From RH-AL1 sp964244495 (GTDB lineage Bacteria; Pseudomonadota; Alphaproteobacteria; Rhizobiales; Beijerinckiaceae): a stretch of DNA of 64,000 nt. Shown here piece after piece: positions 55,286 to 62,633 of the stretch. Below the pieces are notes generated by a model. That model did no database searches, was not told where the DNA came from, and saw only the letters and a list, made by a program, of their open reading frames with translations. Every line of letters starts with the position of its first letter. Positions within the stretch are counted from its first letter, which is position 1. The position numbers and the translations under genes were made by a program. The stretch covers positions 34,636 to 98,635 of the forward strand of contig CAXTIU010000013.1 in NCBI GenBank assembly GCA_964244495.1. The letters run 5' to 3'.

Positions 55286-56269
55286 TCATCCGATGTTAAC
55301 GATAACGCGTCCCCTGATGTTGCCGTCGACGATGTCGTGGGCGGCGCCGATCACCTCGTCGAGGCCGATGTCGGTCGTCGCGGCGGCGAGCTTCTTTCGG
55401 TCGAGGTCGCGGGCGAGACGGGCCCAGGCCGCCTCGCGCGCAGGCTTCGGGCAGTACACGCTGTCGATGCCGAGCAGCGCCACGCCCCGCAGGATGAACG
55501 GGGCGACCGAGGCCGGCAAGTCCATGCCCTGCGCCAGACCGCAGGCGGCGATGGCGCCGTGTCGCTTCGTCCGCGCCAGCACGTTCGCCAACGTGTGCGA
55601 ACCGACCGAGTCGACGCCGACCGCCCATCGCTCCTTGCCGAGCGGCCTGCCCGGCGCGGAGAGTTCGGCGCGGTCCACGATCTCGTCGGCGCCCATGGCC
55701 GTGAGGTAGCCGGCCTCCGCGCTCCGGCCGGTCGAGGCGACGCAGTGCCAGCCGGCTTGGCTCAGCAGCATCAGCGAGAACGATCCGACGCCGCCGGCTG
55801 CCCCGGTGACAATGGCCGGACCATCCGCCGGCGTCGCGCCGTGCCTCTCCAGAGCCAGCACCGCGAGGGCGGCGGTGTAGCCGGCGGTGCCGATCGCCAT
55901 CGCGTCACGGGCGGAGATGCCGTCCGGCAGCCTGACGAGCCAGTCGCCCTTGACGCGCGCTTTGGCCGCGTAGCCGCCGAAATGCGTCTCCGACAGGCCC
56001 CAGCCGTTGCAGACAACGCCCTCGCCGGGCCGGAACGCTGGGTCATCCGACGTTTCCACCGTGCCGGCGAAATCGATCCCGCCGATCATCGGCGACACGC
56101 GGACGACCGGGCTCCTGCCGGTGATCGCAAGCCCGTCCTTGTAGTTCACCGTGGAATGCGAGACCCGGACGGTGACGTCGCCCGCCATCAGGTCGGCCTC
56201 GTCGAAGTCGACGATGGCAGCCTTGGTGCCGGTGCCGGTCCTGTCGATGCGAAGCGCTTTCATCAGCAT
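55286..56269 (-). CDS. Acrylyl-CoA reductase AcuI / YhdH-family quinone oxidoreductase
   Basis: An NADPH-dependent MDR reductase without zinc, 327 residues. The YhdH/AcuI signature is clear: VSHSTVNYKDGLAITGRSPV, IGGIDFAGTVETSDDPAFRP, TAGYTAALAVLALE and the nucleotide loop VTGAAGGVGSFSLMLL, then LLGIDSVYCPKPAREAAW. AcuI reduces acryloyl-CoA to propionyl-CoA; other members act on quinones or short enoyl compounds, so the exact substrate is open. The ATG at 56269 has AGGGAG five bases upstream. It follows ETF-QO after 65 bases on the same strand. Confidence 0.87.
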   Translation of the reverse strand: MLMKALRIDRTGTGTKAAIVDFDEADLMAGDVTVRVSHSTVNYKDGLAITGRSPVVRVSPMIGGIDFAGTVETSDDPAFRPGEGVVCNGWGLSETHFGGYAAKARVKGDWLVRLPDGISARDAMAIGTAGYTAALAVLALERHGATPADGPAIVTGAAGGVGSFSLMLLSQAGWHCVASTGRSAEAGYLTAMGADEIVDRAELSAPGRPLGKERWAVGVDSVGSHTLANVLARTKRHGAIAACGLAQGMDLPASVAPFILRGVALLGIDSVYCPKPAREAAWARLARDLDRKKLAAATTDIGLDEVIGAAHDIVDGNIRGRVIVNIG

Positions 56270-56334
56270 CCGTGCTCCCTAGCGGACGCCGAACCGCTTC
56301 GGAGCGGATCGGCCGAGTCCGGTGGCTCGCAGAC

Positions 56335-58014
56335 CTACATCCCGGTGTAGATCGGCCCGCCTCCACCTTCCGGCGGCTTCCAGGTAATGTTTTGCGCCGG
56401 GTCCTTGATGTCGCACGTCTTGCAGTGCACACAGTTCTGCGCGTTGATCACGAAGCGCGGGTCGGTCTTCTTCGCCTCGTCGGCGTAGGCGATCTCGTAG
56501 ACGCCGACCGGGCAGTACAGCCGCGAGGGCGCGCCGTAGACCGGCAGGTTCCGCGCCACCGGGATGGACGGGTCGGCCAGCACGAGGTGTGGCGGCTGGT
56601 CGTGATCGTGCGTCGTGCCGGACAGGTAGACGGACGAGGTCTTATCGAAGGTCAGCTTGCCGTCGGGCTTGGGATAGACGATCGGCGTCACGTCGGCGAG
56701 CGGCTTCATCGCCTGGTAATCCGCCTCGCCGTGCTTCAGCGTGCCGAACACGGAGACGCCGGCGAGCGCGTTGGTCCACATGTCGAGGCCGCCCAGCACG
56801 ACGCCGCCGATCGTGCCGACCTTCGACCACAGCGGCTTGACGTTGCGCACGGGGTGGAGGTCGCGGCCGATCGTCGACGCGCGCCAATGGTCGGCGTAGG
56901 CGTCGAGGCGGTCGTGCGAGCGTCCCGCTTTCAGCGCCGCCGCCACCGCCTCCGCCGCCTGCATGCCCGAGAAGATCGCGTTGTGCGAGCCCTTGATGCG
57001 CGGCAGGTTGACGAAGCCGGCGGCGCAGCCGATCAGCGCCGCGCCGCGCACCGCCAGCGTCGGCACCGACTGCCAGCCCCCTTCGGTGATCGCCCGTGCC
57101 CCGAAGGCGAGCCGCTCGCCGCCCACAAAGGTGTCGCGCACCGCCGGATGGGTCTTGAAACGCTGGAACTCGTCGAAGGGCGACAGCGTCGGGTTGGCGT
57201 AGTTCAGGTGCGTGACGAAGCCGACCGCCACCCGGTCGTCGCCGTAGTGGTAAAGATAGCTGCCGCCGCCCGTGCTGCCGTCGAGCGGCCAGCCGAACGT
57301 GTGACGGACGAGCCCAGCCTCGTGCCGCCGAGGCTCCACGCGCCACAGCTCCTTGATGCCGACCCCGTACTTCTGCGGCTCGCCGGCGTCGTACAGCTTG
57401 AACTTGGCGGCCAGTGTCTTGGTCAGCGAGCCGCGCGCGCCCTCCGCGAACAGGGTGTAGCGCCCACGAAGCTCCATGCCGCGCGTGAAATTGGCGGTGC
57501 GAAGGCCGTTCTTGCCGATGCCCATGTCACCGGTGACGACGCCGACCACCGCGTCGGTCTCGTCGTAGAGCACCTCGGCGGCGGCAAAGCCGGGATAGAT
57601 GTCGACCCCGAGGCCCTCCGCCTTCGTTGCGAGATACTTGGCGACGTCCGACAGCGAGCCGATGAAGTTGCCGTGGTTCGACATCAACTTCGGCATGAGG
57701 GCGTTCGGCAGGCGGATCGCGCGCGTCTTCGTCAGGTAGTCGAAGCGGTCGGCTTGAACCTCCGTTTTCAGCGGCCGCTCGTCGTCGGCACGCCATGCGG
57801 GCAGGAGCTGGTCGAGCGCGGAGGGGTCCATCACCAGGCCGGACAGGATGTGCGCGCCGACCTCCGAGCCCTTCTCCAGCACCACCACCGACACGTCGGG
57901 ATCGAGCTGCTTCAGCCGGATCGCCGCCGCCAGCCCCGCCGGCCCGGCGCCGACGATCACCACGTCGAACTCCATGCTCTCGCGCGGCTCGTGGGCCGCA
58001 TCGCTTCCGCTCAT
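56335..58014 (-). CDS. Electron transfer flavoprotein-ubiquinone oxidoreductase
   Basis: Inner-membrane-associated enzyme that passes electrons from ETF (fatty acid and amino acid dehydrogenases) to ubiquinone. 559 residues: FAD site VVIVGAGPAGLAAAIRL, KGSEVGAHILSGLVMDPSAL, the GTKELW-type stretch GVGIKELWRVEPRRHEAG, HTFGWPLDGSTGGGSYLYHY, and the C-terminal 4Fe-4S domain INAQNCVHCKTCDIKDPAQN followed by WKPPEGGGGPIYTGM. All cluster cysteines are present. ETF subunit genes are not in the window. Confidence 0.95.
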   Translation of the reverse strand: MSGSDAAHEPRESMEFDVVIVGAGPAGLAAAIRLKQLDPDVSVVVLEKGSEVGAHILSGLVMDPSALDQLLPAWRADDERPLKTEVQADRFDYLTKTRAIRLPNALMPKLMSNHGNFIGSLSDVAKYLATKAEGLGVDIYPGFAAAEVLYDETDAVVGVVTGDMGIGKNGLRTANFTRGMELRGRYTLFAEGARGSLTKTLAAKFKLYDAGEPQKYGVGIKELWRVEPRRHEAGLVRHTFGWPLDGSTGGGSYLYHYGDDRVAVGFVTHLNYANPTLSPFDEFQRFKTHPAVRDTFVGGERLAFGARAITEGGWQSVPTLAVRGAALIGCAAGFVNLPRIKGSHNAIFSGMQAAEAVAAALKAGRSHDRLDAYADHWRASTIGRDLHPVRNVKPLWSKVGTIGGVVLGGLDMWTNALAGVSVFGTLKHGEADYQAMKPLADVTPIVYPKPDGKLTFDKTSSVYLSGTTHDHDQPPHLVLADPSIPVARNLPVYGAPSRLYCPVGVYEIAYADEAKKTDPRFVINAQNCVHCKTCDIKDPAQNITWKPPEGGGGPIYTGM

Positions 58015-58159
58015 ATCTTAGTCCAGGCTCTTCGTTGGTCCGCTGCAGGAATGATCTCGACGTAATGCGGGACAGCACCGGGGGCAACCGTGATGCGACG
58101 CAAGACACCCCCTCGAAACCTTCCGCGATCAGCGGCGAGGATGCTAGGGCTGCACCGGC

Positions 58160-59098
58160 ATGACGATGCCAGACCCGCCCGACGATGCGACCGCGTTGGA
58201 GTCCATTCTCCGCTGGTACGAGGCCATGGGCGTTGACGCCTTGGTCGACGAGATGCCACATGATCGTTTCATCCCGGTCGATGCCGCGTCGACGGCTGCG
58301 GTCCTCGGCCACGCCGCGACGCGAGGGGCCTCGACGGCGGAGCCGGCGACCCGAGGAGAGTCCAACCGCGTCGCGCCCCCCGCCATGCGCAAGGCGATGG
58401 ATGCGACGCCGGTGGCGGCGGACGCGTTGGTGCGCCAGGCCGAAGTCCTCGCCCGGGAAGCGACCAACCTGGAGGAGTTGAAAGCCCGCTGGGAAACCTT
58501 GCCAGGCTGCGGCCTGGCCGCGACCGCCTCGCGGATCATCTTCTCCAGCGGCACGCCGGGCGCACCCGTGTTGCTCGCCGGCGGCGCGCCGGATGCCGAC
58601 GACGAGCGCGCCGGCGAAGCGTTCGCCGGCTCCCATGGCCGTTTGCTCGACTCGATGCTGCGCGCCATCGGCCTCGATCGCGGCAGCGTGTACTTGATCA
58701 ACGTCGTCCCGTGGCGCCCGCCCGGCAACCGCTTGCCCACGCCACTGGAACTCGCCCTTTGCCTGCCCTTCGCCCGCCGCCACGTCGCGTTGGCCGACCC
58801 GAACCTGATCCTGTGCCTCGGCGAGCGCGCCGCCCAGCCCCTGCTCGCGACCCGCGATCCGATCAGCCGTCTGCGTGGGCGCTGGATGAGCTTCGAGGGC
58901 GAAACGAAGACGGTGAAGACGCTGGTCACCTTCTCGCCCACCATCCTCCTGAAGCAGCCGATCCAGAAGCGGCGGGCCTGGGCCGACCTGCTGATGCTGG
59001 CGGCGGAGTGGGACGCTCATCGGCCGTCCGGGAATGTCGCGGGGAGTGGCCAGGAAGCCGGCCGGGACGACCACGGCAGCGATCGGGATGGCTGCTGA
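58160..59098 (+). CDS. Uracil-DNA glycosylase-like protein with altered catalytic motifs
   Basis: 312 residues, overall colinear with family 4 UDGs of Rhizobiales: an N-terminal helical region (LRWYEAMGVDALVDEMPHDR), then GCGLAATASRIIFSSGTPGA, LLDSMLRAIGLDRGSVYLIN, VVPWRPPGNRLPTPLELALC and RGRWMSF. In active enzymes motif 1 reads GEAPG and motif 2 HPS/HPA; here they read GGAPD (141-145) and SPT (259-261), and the usual second cysteine after GC.L is missing. Base excision activity is therefore doubtful; the protein may only bind DNA or be under decay. The reading frame itself is intact. Convergent with the GT2-like gene. Confidence 0.78.
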   Translation: MTMPDPPDDATALESILRWYEAMGVDALVDEMPHDRFIPVDAASTAAVLGHAATRGASTAEPATRGESNRVAPPAMRKAMDATPVAADALVRQAEVLAREATNLEELKARWETLPGCGLAATASRIIFSSGTPGAPVLLAGGAPDADDERAGEAFAGSHGRLLDSMLRAIGLDRGSVYLINVVPWRPPGNRLPTPLELALCLPFARRHVALADPNLILCLGERAAQPLLATRDPISRLRGRWMSFEGETKTVKTLVTFSPTILLKQPIQKRRAWADLLMLAAEWDAHRPSGNVAGSGQEAGRDDHGSDRDGC

Positions 59099-59111
59099 AC
59101 CTTCGCTCGTC

Positions 59112-59630
59112 TTAGGCGATGAGAGTGGCGCGTGCGCGCAGCCGCGTCGCCCCCTTCGTAGCTCGGACGAGCGCCCTGAACTCTCCTGCGCGCATCCGAT
59201 CGCGAGGGATCAGGATCCCGATCACCGAGGCGCGCGCGGGCGAAATCCTCCCCAGCATCGTCTCCGGCGTCGCCAGGATCAACGCGGCCGCCTCAGGCCC
59301 CGCCCGGCGAACGAACGCGTCGATCTCCTCCACCAAGTTCGCTTCGGGTTGAAAACCGACCTTCAAGATGAGCAGGCGCGCATCCCGGCTGTCCGACGCA
59401 GCCCTGCCGAGTCGTTCCGCTTCGGTCAGCGCCTCGACGACCTTGCATCCTGCCTGTCTGGCGATGTCGCCGAGCCCGATGCCTGCTGGTCCAGCCAGGA
59501 CGACGTCACGTACGACACCCGACACCACCGCAGAGACAAGCCAGACGAGCGACCGGACGACAACCTCGCGAACGTAACCGACATCGGTCCGTCGGCGGTG
59601 ATCGGGCACAAGGACGATCGCCGAGATCAT
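59112..59630 (-). CDS. Reduced GT2-fold glycosyltransferase-like protein
   Basis: 172 residues. The start MISAIVLVPDHRRRTD and the segment VRDVVLAGPAGIGLGDIARQ followed by AGCKVVEAL correspond in order to the nucleotide-binding half of small family 2 glycosyltransferases (normally VVVDGGSxDxT), and DARLLILKVGFQPEANLVEE and AGPEAAALILA correspond to the middle. The DGGS aspartate is replaced (AGPA) and no DxD is visible, so transferase activity is unlikely. The ATG at 59630 has GAGGAAAA upstream. The upstream region is shared with a LexA box and the divergent radical-SAM-like gene. The family assignment is inferred from pattern order only. Confidence 0.5.
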   Translation of the reverse strand: MISAIVLVPDHRRRTDVGYVREVVVRSLVWLVSAVVSGVVRDVVLAGPAGIGLGDIARQAGCKVVEALTEAERLGRAASDSRDARLLILKVGFQPEANLVEEIDAFVRRAGPEAAALILATPETMLGRISPARASVIGILIPRDRMRAGEFRALVRATKGATRLRARATLIA

Positions 59631-59771
59631 GGACGCTTTTCCTCGAGCGCCGACGTGCCAAGTTGACACGATGGGATCATCGCGCACCGTGCCGAACACG
59701 TCGTATCAGTCAAGGGAATCGATGCGATCTTCGACCCCACACCCACGTCAATTTGCAAGATTGTCCCTAGG

Positions 59772-59780
59772 TTATCCACA
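59772..59780 (+). promoter_or_regulatory. DnaA-box-like sequence
   Basis: TTATCCACA is an exact match to the strong DnaA box. It lies in a locally AT-rich intergenic region. Only one copy was noticed, so an origin is not proposed. Confidence 0.3.
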
Positions 59781-59805
59781 GATCGCGCTAGACAATTCCG
59801 TTTAT

Positions 59806-59820
59806 GTTCTCTACATGTTC
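59806..59820 (+). promoter_or_regulatory. LexA (SOS) box
   Basis: GTTC TCTACAT GTTC: a direct repeat with exactly seven bases between, the LexA-binding consensus GTTC-N7-GTTC established in alphaproteobacteria. It lies 23 bases upstream of the preferred start of the radical-SAM-like gene and about 175 bases from the divergent GT2-like start. Confidence 0.7.
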
Positions 59821-59842
59821 TCATCGTAATGGGAGAACACGT

Positions 59843-61096
59843 GTGTCCGCTCTGAGAACCACAAGGCGAGCGTGCTTTTCGACGAACATGATCGACGCCA
59901 TGATCTCAGGTTCGGAACGGGCGCTTGAGGTCGCGGCGTTCAGCGGGGAACGCAGCGACATCGATGAGCGTGGTGCCGTGTCCTACGCGATGGTCGATGT
60001 CAGATCGCGGGGCGCCGCCGGCCTCGTCCCGCAGCAACGCCAAGTCCTGCGTCAGGGCGCCGGCGGCGACGATGGCTTGGGCGTGCTGGAGATGGTTCCG
60101 GCGCCACGTCTCGAGGTCGTGTACGAGCGTGCCCGTGCGATCATCGCGCGCAACGAGGCTCCCGATATCTCCTTCGAGCGGTCCATCAATCCTTACCGGG
60201 GACAAGAGCGTGGCTGTGCCTATGGCTTCGCGCGCTCGACCCATGCGGTCGCGGGAACGACTCTGGACCTCGATGCCGGAGATCGCCTGTTCGCCAAGGC
60301 CGGTGCGGCGGAACTCCTGGAAAAGGAACTGGCGGCGCCGCGCTATCGGGTGAGGACGATTGCCGTTGGGACAGACATCGACCCCTACCACCCGATCGAG
60401 CGGACCGAGCGGGTGACGCGTAGCGTGCTCGAGGTACTGGCCAAGGCCAACCATCCGGTTGGGATCATCACCAAGTCGGCACTCGTGCTGCGCGACCTCG
60501 ACCTTCTCGCGCCGATGGCCAGGAAGGGCTTGGTCAAAGTTGCCGTTTCGCTCACGACGCTCGATCCTCAGCTTGCTCGGCGCCTGGAGCCCAGGGCCAG
60601 TCCGCCGGAGCGACGGCTGCACGCGATCGAAGAGCTGAGCAACGCCGGCGTGCCGGTGACCGCAATGGTTGCGCCGATCATCCCTGCCATCAACGATGCG
60701 GAGATTGAGACGATCCTGACGAGGGCTTACGCACGGGGTGCGCGTGAGGCCGGATATGTGATGCTGCGACTTCAGCCTGAGCTGTTGGATCTATTCGGGA
60801 CATGGCTGCTGACGCACTACCCGGACAAGCATCGGCACGTGATGGCGCTCCTCAAGTCGATGAGCAGGGGCAAGGCTGGAAGCACAGAAATCCGGAGCGC
60901 GAAGGATCATGACGGCCGAGACTGCGACGCCGCCTCGGCTGACGCGGGCGATGCCATAGGTCCGTTCGCCTGGATGATCGGGCGTCGCTTTGAGACGGCG
61001 ATGGCGAGAAACGGCTACGTCACCGATTGCATGAAGGTGAGGACGGACCTTTTCACACGACCAGCCGCCAGAGGCGAGCAACTCTCTTTGCTGTAG
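59843..61096 (+). CDS. PA0069-family radical SAM-like protein with incomplete cluster motif
   Basis: 417 residues, colinear with the SplB-related PA0069 family: SFERSINPYRG, LFAKAGAAELLEKEL, RTIAVGTDIDPYHPIERTER, HPVGIITKSALVLRDLDLL, VKVAVSLTTLDPQLARRLEP, RRLHAIEELSNAGVPVTAMV and PFAWMIGRRFE. The 4Fe-4S motif CxxxCxxC, normally in YRGCxHGCxYC, here reads YRGQERGCAYG: Gln121, Cys125, Gly128. With one cysteine left it should not bind a radical SAM cluster in the normal way. The GTG at 59843 has GGGAG seven bases upstream; an ATG at 59888 is an alternative, and an ATG at 59804 overlaps the LexA box and is rejected. The gene is probably SOS-induced. Confidence 0.82.
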   Translation: MSALRTTRRACFSTNMIDAMISGSERALEVAAFSGERSDIDERGAVSYAMVDVRSRGAAGLVPQQRQVLRQGAGGDDGLGVLEMVPAPRLEVVYERARAIIARNEAPDISFERSINPYRGQERGCAYGFARSTHAVAGTTLDLDAGDRLFAKAGAAELLEKELAAPRYRVRTIAVGTDIDPYHPIERTERVTRSVLEVLAKANHPVGIITKSALVLRDLDLLAPMARKGLVKVAVSLTTLDPQLARRLEPRASPPERRLHAIEELSNAGVPVTAMVAPIIPAINDAEIETILTRAYARGAREAGYVMLRLQPELLDLFGTWLLTHYPDKHRHVMALLKSMSRGKAGSTEIRSAKDHDGRDCDAASADAGDAIGPFAWMIGRRFETAMARNGYVTDCMKVRTDLFTRPAARGEQLSLL

Positions 61097-61113
61097 CCGT
61101 CGGTGATGGACCG

Positions 61114-61641
61114 TCAGCGCGAGTTCATCGTGAAATGCGCGGCGAGCCACAGGCCGATCAGGAACAGCAGCGCGATCAGGACGTAGGTAGCGACGAGGCC
61201 AGGGCTGAAGGTGCCGTGGCCGGCCAGCTTCGCTGGTTTCTGGAAGGGTGCGCGGCCGGGTGCCGGATGTCCAGCGACGTCCGGACCGTTGCCGGCAAGC
61301 GTCGCCTCCGCGAGGTGACGATAGGTCGCCAGGCGGCGTGGCGTTCCTTCGCCGATGATGTAGGAGGCGAGTTCCGCCTCATTTGGCGCGCGCCGCTTCG
61401 TTGCCTCGAAGGCGGTCAGCCAATCGAGTTTATGCTGCTTGTAGATCGAATAGGCGACGAGGCCGGCAATATCGCCGTCGGCCTTTACGAGGCTCGCGAA
61501 GACGGCGTTGCGGCTACCGTCGGTCGGCGTCTCCGTGAGGGGGAACGACGTCGATGCGTCGTTATGAGCGATGGCGGGTGCTAACGGCGTGCTTTTCGGC
61601 ATGGTGGTCGCCGTCGTCATGATCGACTTGTCGTTGTCCAT
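61114..61641 (-). CDS. Hypothetical protein with C-terminal membrane helix
   Basis: 175 residues, function unknown. The central part (FASLVKADGDIAGLVAYSIY, KQHKLDWLTAFEATKRRAPN, YIIGEGTPRRLATYRHLAEA) looks like a conserved helical cytoplasmic domain found in Rhizobiales hypothetical proteins. A single membrane helix at about 148-170 (LVATYVLIALLFLIGLWLAA) precedes the last residues, giving a tail-anchored topology. The N-terminal 35 residues are Thr/Ser-rich. The start is uncertain: ATG at 61641 or a GTG at 61653. Convergent with the radical-SAM-like gene. Confidence 0.65.
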   Translation of the reverse strand: MDNDKSIMTTATTMPKSTPLAPAIAHNDASTSFPLTETPTDGSRNAVFASLVKADGDIAGLVAYSIYKQHKLDWLTAFEATKRRAPNEAELASYIIGEGTPRRLATYRHLAEATLAGNGPDVAGHPAPGRAPFQKPAKLAGHGTFSPGLVATYVLIALLFLIGLWLAAHFTMNSR

Positions 61642-61859
61642 TCGCCATCTCACTCACGCGCACGCTACGAGTGCATCAGCCTGAAAAGTGCGCAGCGGTC
61701 TTCAGACACGCTGATGCGATCATCGACATAGCAGCCTTGGACGCCGCCCAATGCCGTATGTGCCGTGGTTAAGAGGAAGCGACAGGCTCAGCAAGAGCTT
61801 TGCCGTCGACGGGTTGATGTCGGTTCTCAGGATCTTCGCATCTCGTTCGGGGTTGAGGA

Positions 61860-62471
61860 ATGAATAGACCACACTTTCTTCTGGAACGGGCGTTGTGGCG
61901 GGCGGGCGTTCGACCGATCGCCGGCATCGATGAGGCGGGCCGCGGGCCATTGGCCGGCCCGGTCGCGGCGGCGGCCGTGATCCTCGATCCCGACCACATT
62001 CCCGAGGGTATCGACGATTCCAAGGTGCTCACGACCAACGTGCGGGAGACGCTCTTCGACACGATCGTCGAGCGCGCGTTCGGCGTCGGCATCGCCTTCG
62101 CCAGCACGACCGAGATCGATACCCTCAACATCCGTCAAGCGACCTTTCTGGCGATGGGCCGGGCCTTCGATGCCCTGGCGCTGACACCCGCCCATGTCCT
62201 GGTTGACGGCAACGAATTGCCGCCCCGCCTCGCCCGCCGTGGCGAGGCCGTGATCAAAGGTGACGCCACCTCGCTCTCGATCGCCGCCGCCTCCATCCTC
62301 GCCAAGGTTTCGCGCGATCGCCTGATGCGACGCCTTTGCGCGCGATATCCGGTCTACGGCTTCAGCCGCAACGTCGGCTACGGAACGCCTCAGCATCGTG
62401 TCGCGCTTGTGGAGCACGGTCCCTGCCCCGCTCATCGCAGGAGCTTCGCGCCGGTCCGGGCGCTGCTTTGA
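61860..62471 (+). CDS. rnhB: Ribonuclease HII
   Basis: Removes RNA from RNA/DNA hybrids and misincorporated ribonucleotides. 203 residues with all motifs: GIDEAGRGPLAGPVAAAAVI (first two carboxylates), DDSKVLT (here IDDSKVLTTNVRETLF), LVDGNELPP with the third Asp, and SIAAASILAKVSRDRLM with the fourth. The C-terminus ends with the usual NVGYGTPQHRVAL helix. It lies about 160 bases upstream of ccrM in the same direction, the common rnhB-ccrM gene order of Rhizobiales. Confidence 0.95.
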   Translation: MNRPHFLLERALWRAGVRPIAGIDEAGRGPLAGPVAAAAVILDPDHIPEGIDDSKVLTTNVRETLFDTIVERAFGVGIAFASTTEIDTLNIRQATFLAMGRAFDALALTPAHVLVDGNELPPRLARRGEAVIKGDATSLSIAAASILAKVSRDRLMRRLCARYPVYGFSRNVGYGTPQHRVALVEHGPCPAHRRSFAPVRALL

Positions 62472-62500
62472 GGGCGCGTAGCTCTCGATCCGCAGCCTTT

Positions 62501-62524
62501 GACTCAACTTGTCCGAAAAGGACA
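62501..62524 (+). promoter_or_regulatory. GANTC site and inverted repeat upstream of ccrM
   Basis: GACTC at 62501-62505 is a CcrM target site, and TGTCC (62510-62514) pairs with GGACA (62520-62524) around GAAAA. In Caulobacter the ccrM promoter contains GANTC sites that link its expression to methylation state. Whether the inverted repeat is an operator is not known. Confidence 0.35.
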
Positions 62525-62633
62525 CAGGTACTCCGTACCGCGCTAAACGTCGCTTTTACCCCGCTCCACCATAGTCATCGTCGTTGGTTCGTTGCGTATC
62601 CGGTGTGTGTTCATGCGTATCGCACAGGCTGGA

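Noticed and set aside
59804..61096. ATG at 59804 as start of the radical-SAM-like gene
   Set aside because: It overlaps the LexA box and has no ribosome binding site; GTG at 59843 has GGGAG at good distance.
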